A stretch of DNA of 5,382 bases, from assembly GCA_937898265.1 (NCBI GenBank), contig CALEJM010000111.1:1-5382 (forward strand). The letters are read 5' to 3'. The DNA is from an uncultured Porphyromonadaceae bacterium (GTDB lineage Bacteria > Bacteroidota > Bacteroidia > Bacteroidales > Paludibacteraceae). Shown here one piece after another: positions 1-5,382 of this stretch. Both the position numbers and the translations under genes were made by a program. A model generated the notes under the pieces. The model saw nothing but the letters and a program-made list of their open reading frames with translations. It was not told the DNA's origin and made no database searches. How positions within the stretch are numbered: the stretch's first letter is position 1; the number at the start of each line of letters is the position of its first letter.

Positions 1-1479
1 AAACGAGCTGATATTCCGGATTCTGACCTCTTTCTTGAGCATGGCGATGAGCGCCACGTCGGCACTCGCCATGATGCCAAGACGGAGTCCGGGCACGCCG
101 TAGCTCTTGGAGATGGATTTGACGACCACCATGCGTGGATAGGCCTCAAGGAGTGCGTCGGAGAGGAACGAGGCGGTCTCCCACTGGTGACTGAAGTCGA
201 CGAAGCTCTCATCGACCACGAGGCGTACGTTGCGCACCTCGCACCACTGCGCCAACTGACGAACGTCGTCCTTGGCGATGAAGTTGCCCGTTGGGTTATC
301 CGGATTGATAAGGAGCAGTGTCTCAATGTCTTTGTTGTCAAAGAAGGCCATCAGTTCCTCAACGCCATAACGGAAGTCGTGGTCGGTTGGCACGTAGGCC
401 ACGATTTGCTCTTCAGCCAAGCGGTTGGGGTATTCCTCAAAGGTTGGACGAACCACGCCGACCTTACCTTTGGTCTTGGACATCAAAATCTTAATCAACT
501 CGGCAGCTCCGTTGCCCGGCACGATATATTCCTCTTTGACGCCCCAGCATTTGCTTGCCAAGAGCGAGTTGACGCGCATGCCGGAGGGGTATTCGCCGAG
601 AAGGGTGCGGAAGTTGGCCTCCATCTCGTCGATGATTTTGCTTTGACGGAAGTAGGGGTTGACGAGGTAGCAGTAGTCGAGCATCTGCGGGAAACGCCAG
701 AAGCCGCCGTAGCGACCGTAGTATTTCTTGGTCAGCTGCGACTCGTCGGAGAAGAGTGCCTCGGCGATGTCAAGGTCTTGTTTATCATCAATTTCGTACC
801 ACTTCTGATGACCAATCGGGAGTGCCTTGAGGTCGTGGGAGTTGAGGAAGGTGATGATGCGGAGCACGTTTTCGTAGTACTCGTTGTTGCCCACTGCCTT
901 GGTGTATGCCTCAAGGAACGGGACGTATTTGGTGCGACTGAATTCGGTTGAGAACTTATAGATATTCAGCGTCTTATAGTAGTTGTCTGTCTCGTTGTAG
1001 CGGAAGGCTGCCTTCGGGACGAAGTTGACGATGTTGCAATCTTTGTCGATGCAGACCATGGTGCCGTCCATCCAGGTCTCGTATTTGGCAACGAGGGCGA
1101 GGTTGGGCGAGGGGGTCTGGATGAGGAGGTCGAGAATCTCGTCTTCGAAGATGAGGTCGCTCTCCAGCAGGATGGTGTCTTCCTCAACGAGGGCATCTTT
1201 GGCCAACGCCAGCGAGTAGATGTTGTTGGTGCGGTCGTAGACGGGATTGTGTACGTATTCGATTTTCAGACCGTTGTATTCGTTGCCGATATGGTTGACG
1301 AGCGACTCTGCTTCGTAACCCACAACGATGACTACCCTACTGAAGTCGCGCTGACTCAGTTGGTTCAACATGCGGTCGATCAACTTCACTCCGTTGACCT
1401 CGACCATACACTTCGTGTTGTTCTTGGTGTATTCGCCAAGACGACGTCCCATGCCGGCGGCTAAGATGATTGCTTGCAT
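1..1479 (-). CDS. Fused nucleotidyltransferase / HisC-like PLP aminotransferase (C-terminus cut by window edge)
   Basis: The frame is open without a stop from the ATG at 1479 to base 1, giving 493 residues; about 100 more are expected beyond the edge. Residues 1-245 resemble LicC/GlmU-type sugar-phosphate or choline-phosphate nucleotidyltransferases. They show LAAGMGRRL at 6-14, Lys23 in TKNNTKCMVEVNG, NNIYSL at 85-90, the acidic ESD at 106-108 (likely metal binding), and WYEIDDKQDLDIA at about 227-239. Residues from about 246 resemble a fold-type I aminotransferase close to HisC/CobD. They show GNGAAELI near 322-329, NPDNPTGN from about 392 (PLP-contacting Asn), DESFVDF with Asp423 (pairs the PLP ring nitrogen), and SISKSYGVPGLRLG with Schiff-base Lys458 and carboxylate-binding Arg466. 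By family, the protein should activate a phosphorylated small molecule with CTP or another NTP and transaminate (or decarboxylate) a related amine or keto compound, in the cytoplasm. The substrate is unknown. Phosphonate (2-aminoethylphosphonate-like) or phospholipid-headgroup synthesis are reasonable guesses only. Fusion and families are secure; the pathway is not. Confidence 0.9.
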   Translation of the reverse strand, partial: MQAIILAAGMGRRLGEYTKNNTKCMVEVNGVKLIDRMLNQLSQRDFSRVVIVVGYEAESLVNHIGNEYNGLKIEYVHNPVYDRTNNIYSLALAKDALVEEDTILLESDLIFEDEILDLLIQTPSPNLALVAKYETWMDGTMVCIDKDCNIVNFVPKAAFRYNETDNYYKTLNIYKFSTEFSRTKYVPFLEAYTKAVGNNEYYENVLRIITFLNSHDLKALPIGHQKWYEIDDKQDLDIAEALFSDESQLTKKYYGRYGGFWRFPQMLDYCYLVNPYFRQSKIIDEMEANFRTLLGEYPSGMRVNSLLASKCWGVKEEYIVPGNGAAELIKILMSKTKGKVGVVRPTFEEYPNRLAEEQIVAYVPTDHDFRYGVEELMAFFDNKDIETLLLINPDNPTGNFIAKDDVRQLAQWCEVRNVRLVVDESFVDFSHQWETASFLSDALLEAYPRMVVVKSISKSYGVPGLRLGIMASADVALIAMLKKEVRIRNISSF

Positions 1480-1501
1480 AAGCCTAATAGATTTTTCTGT
1501 C

Positions 1502-1519
1502 TGCCCAACAATACGGGCA
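1502..1519 (-). other. Small hairpin in the 5' leader of the fused gene
   Basis: TGCCC and GGGCA form a perfect 5-bp stem around an 8-nt loop. The hairpin lies between the predicted transcription start and the start codon of the minus-strand gene. It is not followed by a T-run on that strand, so it is not a standard intrinsic terminator. It may shape the leader RNA, but a stem this short can also arise by chance. Confidence 0.3.
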
Positions 1520-1532
1520 ATTTATTCATCTA

Positions 1533-1540
1533 CAAAGGTA
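1533..1540 (-). promoter_or_regulatory. Bacteroidota -7 promoter element for the fused nucleotidyltransferase gene
   Basis: On the minus strand this reads TACCTTTG, an exact match to the Bacteroidota sigma-ABfr -7 consensus TAnnTTTG and identical to the element before tRNA-Thr. It lies 53 nt upstream of the ATG at 1479, leaving a leader of about 45 nt. The spacer upstream is A-rich (seven A, minus strand), and I see no good -33 TTTG at the expected distance, so strength is uncertain. Confidence 0.6.
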
Positions 1541-1599
1541 CGTCTTTTTTTGCGTTATGAGGGCATTTTAGGCGAGATATTTTATCGATTTTTTGTTTG

Positions 1600-1925
1600 A
1601 AAGGGGCTGAAGCGATTTGCAGCGAGTTCAATTCCGTTTGGCGGCAACGATTCGGGAATCCCGACAACATGCTGTCAAACGGCTGTTTCAAGTCGGGAAA
1701 TCCGCCCCGCCGACGCTGTTTGGAGACTGCCGACACCGTTTCCCGATTCCCGTCCGACAATCGGCCATACCCCCCACTACAATCCTACCACTTCCCGCCA
1801 TTCCGTGGCCTACCGACTGTTTTTCCCAACGCTTCACGCCGTTCAGCCTCAGCCTTTCGAAAAAACAAAACGGCAACCGCCAATCGGCAATCGGCAAGCA
1901 GGTTTGCCAAACGGCGGAAACGAGA
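1600..1925. repeat. Non-coding spacer with nested short inverted and direct repeats
   Basis: No convincing gene lies between the fused gene's promoter and the tRNA-Thr promoter. The stretch is filled with short related words. TCGGG-aat-CCCGA at 1652-1664 is a perfect hairpin. TCGGGAAA at 1693-1700 pairs exactly with TTTCCCGA at 1739-1746. CGGGAATC at 1653-1660 pairs with GATTCCCG at 1745-1752. GCCGAC recurs at 1709-1714 and 1729-1734. AATCGGC is repeated in tandem at 1882-1895. GGCAA/TTGCC at 1893-1908 forms another stem. GGCGGCAACGA at 1640-1650 recurs as GGCGGAAACGA at 1913-1923. Open frames here overlap one another on both strands, and two run into the tRNA gene, so I treat them as chance. 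The stretch could be a degenerate dispersed intergenic repeat, a structured RNA, or remnants beside a tRNA. Confidence 0.5.
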
Positions 1926-1945
1926 AGTTTTTTTCCTGAGCAGAC

Positions 1946-1976
1946 TTGGCAGATTAGGAAAAAAGGCGTACCTTTG
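1946..1976 (+). promoter_or_regulatory. Promoter of the tRNA-Thr gene
   Basis: TTGG at 1946-1949 (-33 region) is followed after 19 nt by TACCTTTG at 1969-1976, matching the Bacteroidota consensus TTTG-N19-21-TAnnTTTG in sequence and spacing. The mature tRNA 5' end is 18 nt after the -7 box, leaving a short precursor leader for RNase P to remove. Confidence 0.8.
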
Positions 1977-1994
1977 CCCTCCGAAAAACGGACT

Positions 1995-2070
<76 letters not shown>

Positions 2071-2073
2071 ACA

Positions 2074-2117
2074 GCAACCCCCTCTCAGCATCACGCCGAA
2101 AGGGGGTTCGCTATTTT
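2074..2117 (+). terminator. Terminator of tRNA-Thr
   Basis: AACCCCCT at 2076-2083 pairs perfectly with AGGGGGTT at 2101-2108, a GC-rich 8-bp stem with a 17-nt loop. An outer AGC/GCT extension is possible past a one-base bulge. The tail (cgctatttta) is only moderately T-rich. It begins a few bases after the encoded CCA. Confidence 0.7.
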
Positions 2118-2119
2118 AC

Positions 2120-2150
2120 AAAAAAAGACGAGAGCCAAAGACCCTCGTCT
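2120..2150 (-). terminator. Intrinsic terminator of tRNA-Leu
   Basis: On the minus strand, AGACGAG (2150-2144) pairs with CTCGTCT (2132-2126) around an 11-nt loop and is followed immediately by a run of T from the A-tract 2120-2126. This is a classic Rho-independent signal. It starts 7 nt after the tRNA-Leu 3' end and lies back-to-back with the tRNA-Thr terminator, isolating the two convergent units. Confidence 0.88.
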
Positions 2151-2157
2151 GAACGCG

Positions 2158-2239
2158 TGCGGCATATAGGACTCGAACCTACACGTCTCTCGACACCAGA
2201 TCCTAAGTCTGGCGCGGCTACCAATTACGCCAATGCCGC
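2158..2239 (-). tRNA. tRNA-Leu(TAG)
   Basis: On the minus strand, the acceptor strand GCGGCAT (2239-2233) pairs perfectly with ATGCCGC (2165-2159). Anticodon stem CCAGA/TCTGG encloses loop CTTAGGA, giving anticodon TAG (2205-2203), which reads the Leu codon CTA. A long class II variable arm with a GTC-GAGA-GAC mini-stem sits at 2195-2183, as expected for Leu. The T arm is GTAGG-TTCGAGT-CCTAT with one G-U pair. The discriminator is A (2158), standard for Leu. No CCA is encoded: the next bases read CGC, so CCA must be added by the nucleotidyltransferase, unlike the neighbouring tRNA-Thr. Confidence 0.96.
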
Positions 2240-2256
2240 CTACGAAAAAGACGCCG

Positions 2257-2284
2257 CAAAATTAGAAAAAAATCTTGACTTCAA
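2257..2284 (-). promoter_or_regulatory. Promoter of the tRNA-Leu gene
   Basis: The minus strand reads TAATTTTG at 2264-2257, an exact TAnnTTTG -7 box ending 17 nt before the tRNA 5' end, a spacing much like that of tRNA-Thr. The best -33 candidate is TTG(A) at 2284-2281, but its 17-nt spacer is shorter than the usual 19-21. The -7 call is firmer than the -33. Confidence 0.65.
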
Positions 2285-2359
2285 CCGACTTTCACACGAA
2301 GAATTTCCCCTACACACACTTTTTGCCACTTCAGCCAACGGAAAACCAAGAAAAATTCG

Positions 2360-2367
2360 TAATTTTG
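2360..2367 (+). promoter_or_regulatory. -7 promoter element of hutH
   Basis: TAATTTTG matches TAnnTTTG exactly and is the same octamer as the tRNA-Leu -7 box on the other strand. It lies 45 nt before the hutH ATG. I see no good -33 TTTG at the right distance (the nearest, TTTTG at 2321-2325, is 34 nt away), which may mean a weak or activator-dependent promoter. The leader to the start is A/T-rich and lacks an evident Shine-Dalgarno. Confidence 0.55.
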
Positions 2368-2412
2368 TGAGTTGATTTATCGCAACGAAAATAAATAACA
2401 AAACATATATAT

Positions 2413-3897
2413 ATGGTACACGAAATTTCTCCAAAACACCTGACCATTGAAGAGGTAAAGAACATACTTCATGATGGTTACACATTGAAACTCTCCGACG
2501 AATCAATCCGTCGCATCCAAGCTTGCCGCGACTATCTCGACAAGAAAATGGAGACACAGAAAGAGCCTATCTACGGCGTAAGCACCGGTTTCGGCTCACT
2601 CTGCAACATCAGCATCAGCAAAGACGAGTTGTCACAACTCCAGAAAAACCTCGTAATGAGCCACGCTTGCGGCACCGGCGACGAGGTTGACTCCGAGATC
2701 GTACGACTCATCATGTTCCTCAAGATACAATCACTCCAATACGGTTACTCTGGCGTTCAAGTAGCTACCGTTCAACGTCTTGTTGACATGTTCAACGCCG
2801 GCGTACTCCCAGTGGTTTACCAACAAGGCTCACTCGGCGCATCAGGCGACTTGGCACCATTGGCTCACATGAGCTTGCCAATCCTCGGCCTCGGCTACGT
2901 TCGCTACGAAGGCACCGTCTATGCTGCCGAAGAAATCAACAAGAAATTCGGTTGGGAGCCTATCACACTCCAAAGCAAAGAAGGCCTCGCACTCTTGAAC
3001 GGCACACAATTCATGGCCGCTCACGCCGTATGGTCAGTCATCAAAGCTGAAGAACTCAGCCGCGCTGCCGACACCGTTGGCGCCATCTCACTCGAAGCTT
3101 TCGACGGTCGCATCGAGCCATTCTATCGTGAGGTTCACGAGATTCGCGCCCACAACGGTCAGTTGGCCACCGCCGACAACATCCGCGGCTTGCTCGAAGG
3201 CAGCGAACTCATCAAACAACCAAAACAACACGTTCAAGACCCATACTCATTCCGCTGCATGCCACAGGTTCACGGCGCTTCAAAAGACGCCATCGCCTAC
3301 GTAAAATCAGTGGTTGAAACCGAAATCAACTCAGCTACCGACAACCCAACCGTTGTTCCAGAGAAAGACATGGTTATCTCAGCTGGTAACTTCCACGGTC
3401 AGCCTTTGGCCATCGTGATGGACTTCCTCGCCATCGCCGTTGCCGAGTTGGGCAGCATCTCTTGCCAACGCACCAACCAACTCATCTCCGGCAAACGCGG
3501 TCTCCCAAGCTTCCTCGTTGCAAAACCAGGCTTGAACTCAGGCTTCATGATCCCACAATACACCGCTGCCTCAATCGTCAGCCAAAGCAAAGGCCTCTGT
3601 ATGCCAGCTTCTGTTGACAGCATCGAGTCATCACAAGGCCAAGAAGACCACGTCAGCATGGGCGCCAACGCAGCCACCAAGCTCGTTCGCGTAGCCTTGA
3701 ACACCGAGCGCGTCATCGCCATCGAGTTGTTCAACGCCGCTCAAGCTCTTGAGTTCCGTCGTCCAAAACGCTCAAGCGACAAACTCGAAGCCATCGTTGC
3801 CGACTACCGCAAAGTGGTTCCATTCATCACCGTCGACGAACTGATGTTCCCACACATCGCCGACAGCATCACCTTCCTCCGCAAGAACTTCAAATAA
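2413..3897 (+). CDS. hutH: Histidine ammonia-lyase (histidase)
   Basis: The 494-residue protein is close to the usual ~500 of HutH. It deaminates L-histidine to trans-urocanate and ammonia in the cytoplasm, the first step of histidine catabolism, using an MIO group formed autocatalytically from Ala-Ser-Gly. That triad is Ala143-Ser144-Gly145 within GSLGASGDLAPLAHM. Other family residues are visible: Tyr54 in YGVSTGFG, His84 in MSHACGTGD, Tyr278 and Arg281 in QDPYSFRC, NSATDNP near 312, and Glu411 in QEDHVSM. That Glu matches the histidine-selecting Glu of the Pseudomonas enzyme, arguing against tyrosine or phenylalanine ammonia-lyase. The ATG within ATATATATATG follows a -7 promoter box and an A/T-rich leader, and the N-terminus has normal family length. 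The gene stands alone, with a tRNA behind and its own terminator ahead; no other hut gene is in the window. Codon use is very biased: 17 of 20 Pro codons are CCA, 3 CCT, none CCC or CCG. Confidence 0.96.
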   Translation: MVHEISPKHLTIEEVKNILHDGYTLKLSDESIRRIQACRDYLDKKMETQKEPIYGVSTGFGSLCNISISKDELSQLQKNLVMSHACGTGDEVDSEIVRLIMFLKIQSLQYGYSGVQVATVQRLVDMFNAGVLPVVYQQGSLGASGDLAPLAHMSLPILGLGYVRYEGTVYAAEEINKKFGWEPITLQSKEGLALLNGTQFMAAHAVWSVIKAEELSRAADTVGAISLEAFDGRIEPFYREVHEIRAHNGQLATADNIRGLLEGSELIKQPKQHVQDPYSFRCMPQVHGASKDAIAYVKSVVETEINSATDNPTVVPEKDMVISAGNFHGQPLAIVMDFLAIAVAELGSISCQRTNQLISGKRGLPSFLVAKPGLNSGFMIPQYTAASIVSQSKGLCMPASVDSIESSQGQEDHVSMGANAATKLVRVALNTERVIAIELFNAAQALEFRRPKRSSDKLEAIVADYRKVVPFITVDELMFPHIADSITFLRKNFK

Positions 3898-3919
3898 GAT
3901 AATCTCCTGCGAGACAACG

Positions 3920-3954
3920 TCCGGGTCGCTCCACCGAGCGACTCGGATTTTTTT
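3920..3954 (+). terminator. Intrinsic terminator of hutH
   Basis: TCCGGGTCGCT (3920-3930) pairs with AGCGACTCGGA (3937-3947), an 11-bp stem with one G-U pair and a 6-nt loop. It is followed by seven T (3948-3954) and begins 23 nt after the hutH stop codon. Confidence 0.93.
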
Positions 3955-3966
3955 ACACCTATACCC

Positions 3967-4005
3967 AAAAAACAAGGTGCAACCCCTTTCACAGGATTGC
4001 ACCTT
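3967..4005 (-). terminator. Intrinsic terminator of the feo operon
   Basis: On the minus strand, AAGGTGCAA (4005-3997) pairs perfectly with TTGCACCTT (3982-3974), a 9-bp stem with a 14-nt loop. It is followed by G and six T (3972-3967). It lies about 40 nt past the DUF4491 stop and 12 bp from the hutH terminator facing the other way, so the two convergent units are separately closed. Confidence 0.88.
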
Positions 4006-4046
4006 TACGCATCCAACCACCAGCAGGCGGTCAACGCATCATCAGA

Positions 4047-4355
4047 CTATTTGTCGGAATGTTTACGATTGGGATTCTTCGGGAACCATCCCTTACGCAC
4101 TCGCTCGCGCTGCTCAAAGAGTTCCAGAATGCTCCAGAACGCCGAGAACGCCAACACGCCCAACAGTGTGGAGGGGGTGTGAGCCTCAACGAAGAGCGCA
4201 CCCACGGCCGACGCCAGTCCCAACAGCAAGAACGCCCACCAGCAGCGAACACCGAAGTAGTATTCCGCCTTGATGACGATGGGGTGGAACGAGCCGATGA
4301 TGAAGAACGTGGCCGCACCAATGATGATTCCATCAAAGTTCAGTGAAGATAACAT
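4047..4355 (-). CDS. DUF4491 family small membrane protein
   Basis: The 102-residue protein has three hydrophobic segments, roughly 9-28, 38-57 and 62-80, then a basic C-terminal tail (RERVRKGWFPKNPNRK). The patterns GIIIGAATFFIIGSFHP, VIKAEYYFGVRCWWAF, FWSILELFEQRERV and KGWFPKNP are those I recognise from DUF4491, an uncharacterised family of about 100 residues common in Bacteroidota. It is probably an inner-membrane protein. No catalytic motif is evident and no function is known to me. The start at 4355 is only 4 nt past the stop of the FeoB-associated peptide gene, and a terminator follows the stop, so it is the last gene of the feo transcript. That placement suggests, but does not show, a link to iron uptake. 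The family call rests on recognition by eye. Confidence 0.85.
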   Translation of the reverse strand: MLSSLNFDGIIIGAATFFIIGSFHPIVIKAEYYFGVRCWWAFLLLGLASAVGALFVEAHTPSTLLGVLAFSAFWSILELFEQRERVRKGWFPKNPNRKHSDK

Positions 4356-4359
4356 GAAT

Positions 4360-4524
4360 CTATTGTTTTGTTTTTGAGTTACATTTTTCTTTAAGTGCGC
4401 ACCCCTCGCAAGCGTTGGAGTTGCACTGCTCCTCAGGCGGACGGCGGAAACGTCGAATCTGTCGACGCACCATCAGCACCACCACGAGGGCTACCACGAT
4501 ATAGGAGACGATTTCTTGCCACAT
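4360..4524 (-). CDS. FeoB-associated Cys-rich membrane peptide
   Basis: This 54-residue gene fills the gap between feoB and the DUF4491 gene. It begins MWQEIVSYIVVALVVVLMV, a single N-terminal membrane segment (about 5-19). A strongly basic stretch follows (RRQIRRFRRPP, 20-30), then a cysteine-rich tail with Cys34, Cys39, Cys42 and Cys48 (CxxxxCxxCxxxxxC). This architecture matches the FeoB-associated Cys-rich membrane protein family found next to feoB in Bacteroidota and Firmicutes. The basic segment predicts a cytoplasmic tail by the positive-inside rule, where the four cysteines could bind iron or another metal at the FeoB exit; that role is inferred. The ATG at 4524 follows the feoB stop by 7 nt, and its stop precedes the next ATG by 4 nt, pointing to one transcript with translational coupling. 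Confidence 0.9.
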   Translation of the reverse strand: MWQEIVSYIVVALVVVLMVRRQIRRFRRPPEEQCNSNACEGCALKEKCNSKTKQ

Positions 4525-4531
4525 AATGTCG

Positions 4532-5382
4532 TTATACAAAGAGGTTTCCTAATTGCCAGACCACAAACGTGACTATCCACGCAAACAGCGTCGTATAGCC
4601 AACAGCGAAGGCCGCCCACTTGCGTCCAGCCTCTTTTGCCACCGCCGAGACTGCCGCAAAGCATGGCATGTAGAGCAGAATGAAGAGCAGGAAGCAGTAG
4701 GCTTTGAGCGGCGTGAAGAACGGCTCACCAGCCGCGTCGACGCTCTCCTTGAGTTTCTGACTGAGCATCGCCGTATTCTCACCGCTGTCGTCGGCACCAT
4801 AGAGCACACCCATCGTGGAGACGATAATCTCCTTGGCAGCCAGACCGGTGCAGAGACTCACGCCCATCTTCCAGTCGAAGCCAAGAGGTTGCACCACAGG
4901 TTCGATGGCATGTCCCAACCGACCAATCAACGAATACTCCACCTGCTGTTGCTTGGTGGTCTGTTCGGTATGGTGAGGGAAATAGCCCAACGCCCAGATA
5001 ATCACGGAAGCCAACAGGATGACGGTGCCCATCTTCTTGATATACATCACACTCTTGTCCCACATGTGCACAAGGATATTGCGTAATGTCGGGAAGCGGT
5101 ATGGCGGCAGTTCCATCACAAACTGGTCGGTAGCCTTCTTGAACGCCACCTTGTTGACCAACAGCGACGTCAGGATAGCCACCACCACGCCGATAAGGTA
5201 GATGCTCATCAGCACCAATCCCTGATTCTTAGGGAAGAACGCCCCGACGAAGAGCAGATAGACAGGCAGTCGCGCCGAGCATGAGATGAACGGTATGGTG
5301 AGGATGGTGAGTATGCGGTCTTTGGGATTTTCGAGGGTACGGGTTGCCATGATGGCAGGCACGCCGCAGCCCAATCCGATGA
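4532..5382 (-). CDS. feoB: Ferrous iron transport protein B, C-terminal part (5' end outside window)
   Basis: About 283 residues of the membrane half of FeoB, the inner-membrane Fe(II) importer; the N-terminal G-protein domain lies beyond the right edge. The frame stays open to the edge. The apparent start near 5374 is a TTG inside the conserved core (IGLGCGVPAIMATRTLENP) and is not a real start. FeoB landmarks visible are the first gate motif GCGVPAIMATRTL, SCSARLPVY just after it, the second gate-like motif TGLAAKEIIVSTMGVLYG, and MPCFAAVSAVAKE near the C-terminus. Hydrophobic segments include VYLLFVGAFF, the GLVLMSIYLIGVVVAILTSL region, MGTVILLASVIIWALGYF, the second gate, YCFLLFILLYMPCFAAVSA and the terminal WAAFAVGYTTLFAWIVTFVV region. 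The conserved Cys residues of GCGVPA, SCSARLP and MPCFA are all present. It heads the visible part of a three-gene operon. Whether FeoA is fused at its N-terminus, as in many Bacteroidota, cannot be seen. Confidence 0.96.
   Translation of the reverse strand, partial: IGLGCGVPAIMATRTLENPKDRILTILTIPFISCSARLPVYLLFVGAFFPKNQGLVLMSIYLIGVVVAILTSLLVNKVAFKKATDQFVMELPPYRFPTLRNILVHMWDKSVMYIKKMGTVILLASVIIWALGYFPHHTEQTTKQQQVEYSLIGRLGHAIEPVVQPLGFDWKMGVSLCTGLAAKEIIVSTMGVLYGADDSGENTAMLSQKLKESVDAAGEPFFTPLKAYCFLLFILLYMPCFAAVSAVAKEAGRKWAAFAVGYTTLFAWIVTFVVWQLGNLFV

Noticed and set aside
187..951. 254-residue plus-strand open frame
   Set aside because: It lies antisense to the fused nucleotidyltransferase-aminotransferase, whose minus-strand motifs are unmistakable; the plus frame shows no recognisable domain.
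1600..1925. CRISPR array or integrase attachment site
   Set aside because: The repeats are 6-11 bp, irregularly spaced and often inverted, unlike CRISPR. No integrase gene or duplicated tRNA 3' end is visible.
2413..3897. Tyrosine or phenylalanine ammonia-lyase (flexirubin or aryl-polyene type) as an alternative to histidase
   Set aside because: The histidase-type QEDHVSM with Glu411 and MSHACGTGD are present, whereas the Flavobacterium-type tyrosine lyase, as I recall it, has NQDIVSMG without that Glu. No pigment-cluster genes are nearby.
4031..4346. Open frames on both strands overlapping the DUF4491 gene
   Set aside because: They are out-of-frame shadows. Only the 4355-4047 minus frame gives the conserved membrane protein and fits operon spacing.
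4553..5086. 177-residue plus-strand open frame
   Set aside because: It is antisense to feoB and rich in His/Arg/Glu as expected from reversed membrane-protein codons; the feoB frame explains the sequence.
5372..5374. Apparent feoB start codon (TTG)
   Set aside because: The upstream codons remain in frame and continue the conserved FeoB core (IGLGCGVPAIM), so the gene simply extends past the window edge.

Overview
The window looks like Bacteroidales (phylum Bacteroidota) chromosome. Promoters carry the Bacteroidota -7 element TAnnTTTG (TACCTTTG twice, TAATTTTG twice). No Shine-Dalgarno motif is evident before hutH, whose start sits in an A/T-rich leader. The feo genes end in a FeoB-associated Cys-rich peptide and a DUF4491 protein, which I recognise as Bacteroidota-type companions. 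The species cannot be named from this sequence.

Layout, left to right. (1) 1-1479, minus strand, cut by the left edge: a fused protein with an N-terminal LicC/GlmU-type nucleotidyltransferase and a C-terminal HisC-like PLP aminotransferase. Its promoter is near 1533-1540. (2) 1541-1945: a non-coding spacer rich in short inverted and direct repeats (TCGGGAA and AATCGGC themes). (3) 1946-2264: a compact tRNA cassette, with tRNA-Thr(CGT) on plus and tRNA-Leu(TAG) on minus. The two converge on separate hairpin terminators, and each has its own promoter. (4) 2360-3954: a stand-alone histidine ammonia-lyase gene (hutH) with promoter and a strong terminator. (5) 3967-5382, minus strand, cut by the right edge: the end of a ferrous-iron uptake operon, feoB -> FeoB-associated Cys-rich peptide (54 aa) -> DUF4491 membrane protein, closed by its own terminator.

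How the parts work together. The feo genes are tightly packed (7 and 4 nt gaps) and probably form one transcript serving Fe(II) import at the inner membrane. HutH carries out the first step of histidine degradation (histidine to urocanate plus ammonia), but hutU, hutI and the formimidoylglutamate-processing gene are not adjacent. The fused enzyme probably makes an NDP-activated headgroup (CDP- or similar) and transaminates a related compound, as in phosphonate or phospholipid-headgroup chemistry. Its substrate cannot be read from this window.

I found no CRISPR array, insertion sequence, phage gene or clearly new defence system. The least explained items are the fused nucleotidyltransferase-aminotransferase, the repeat-rich spacer, and the sharp difference in codon choice between hutH and its neighbours.
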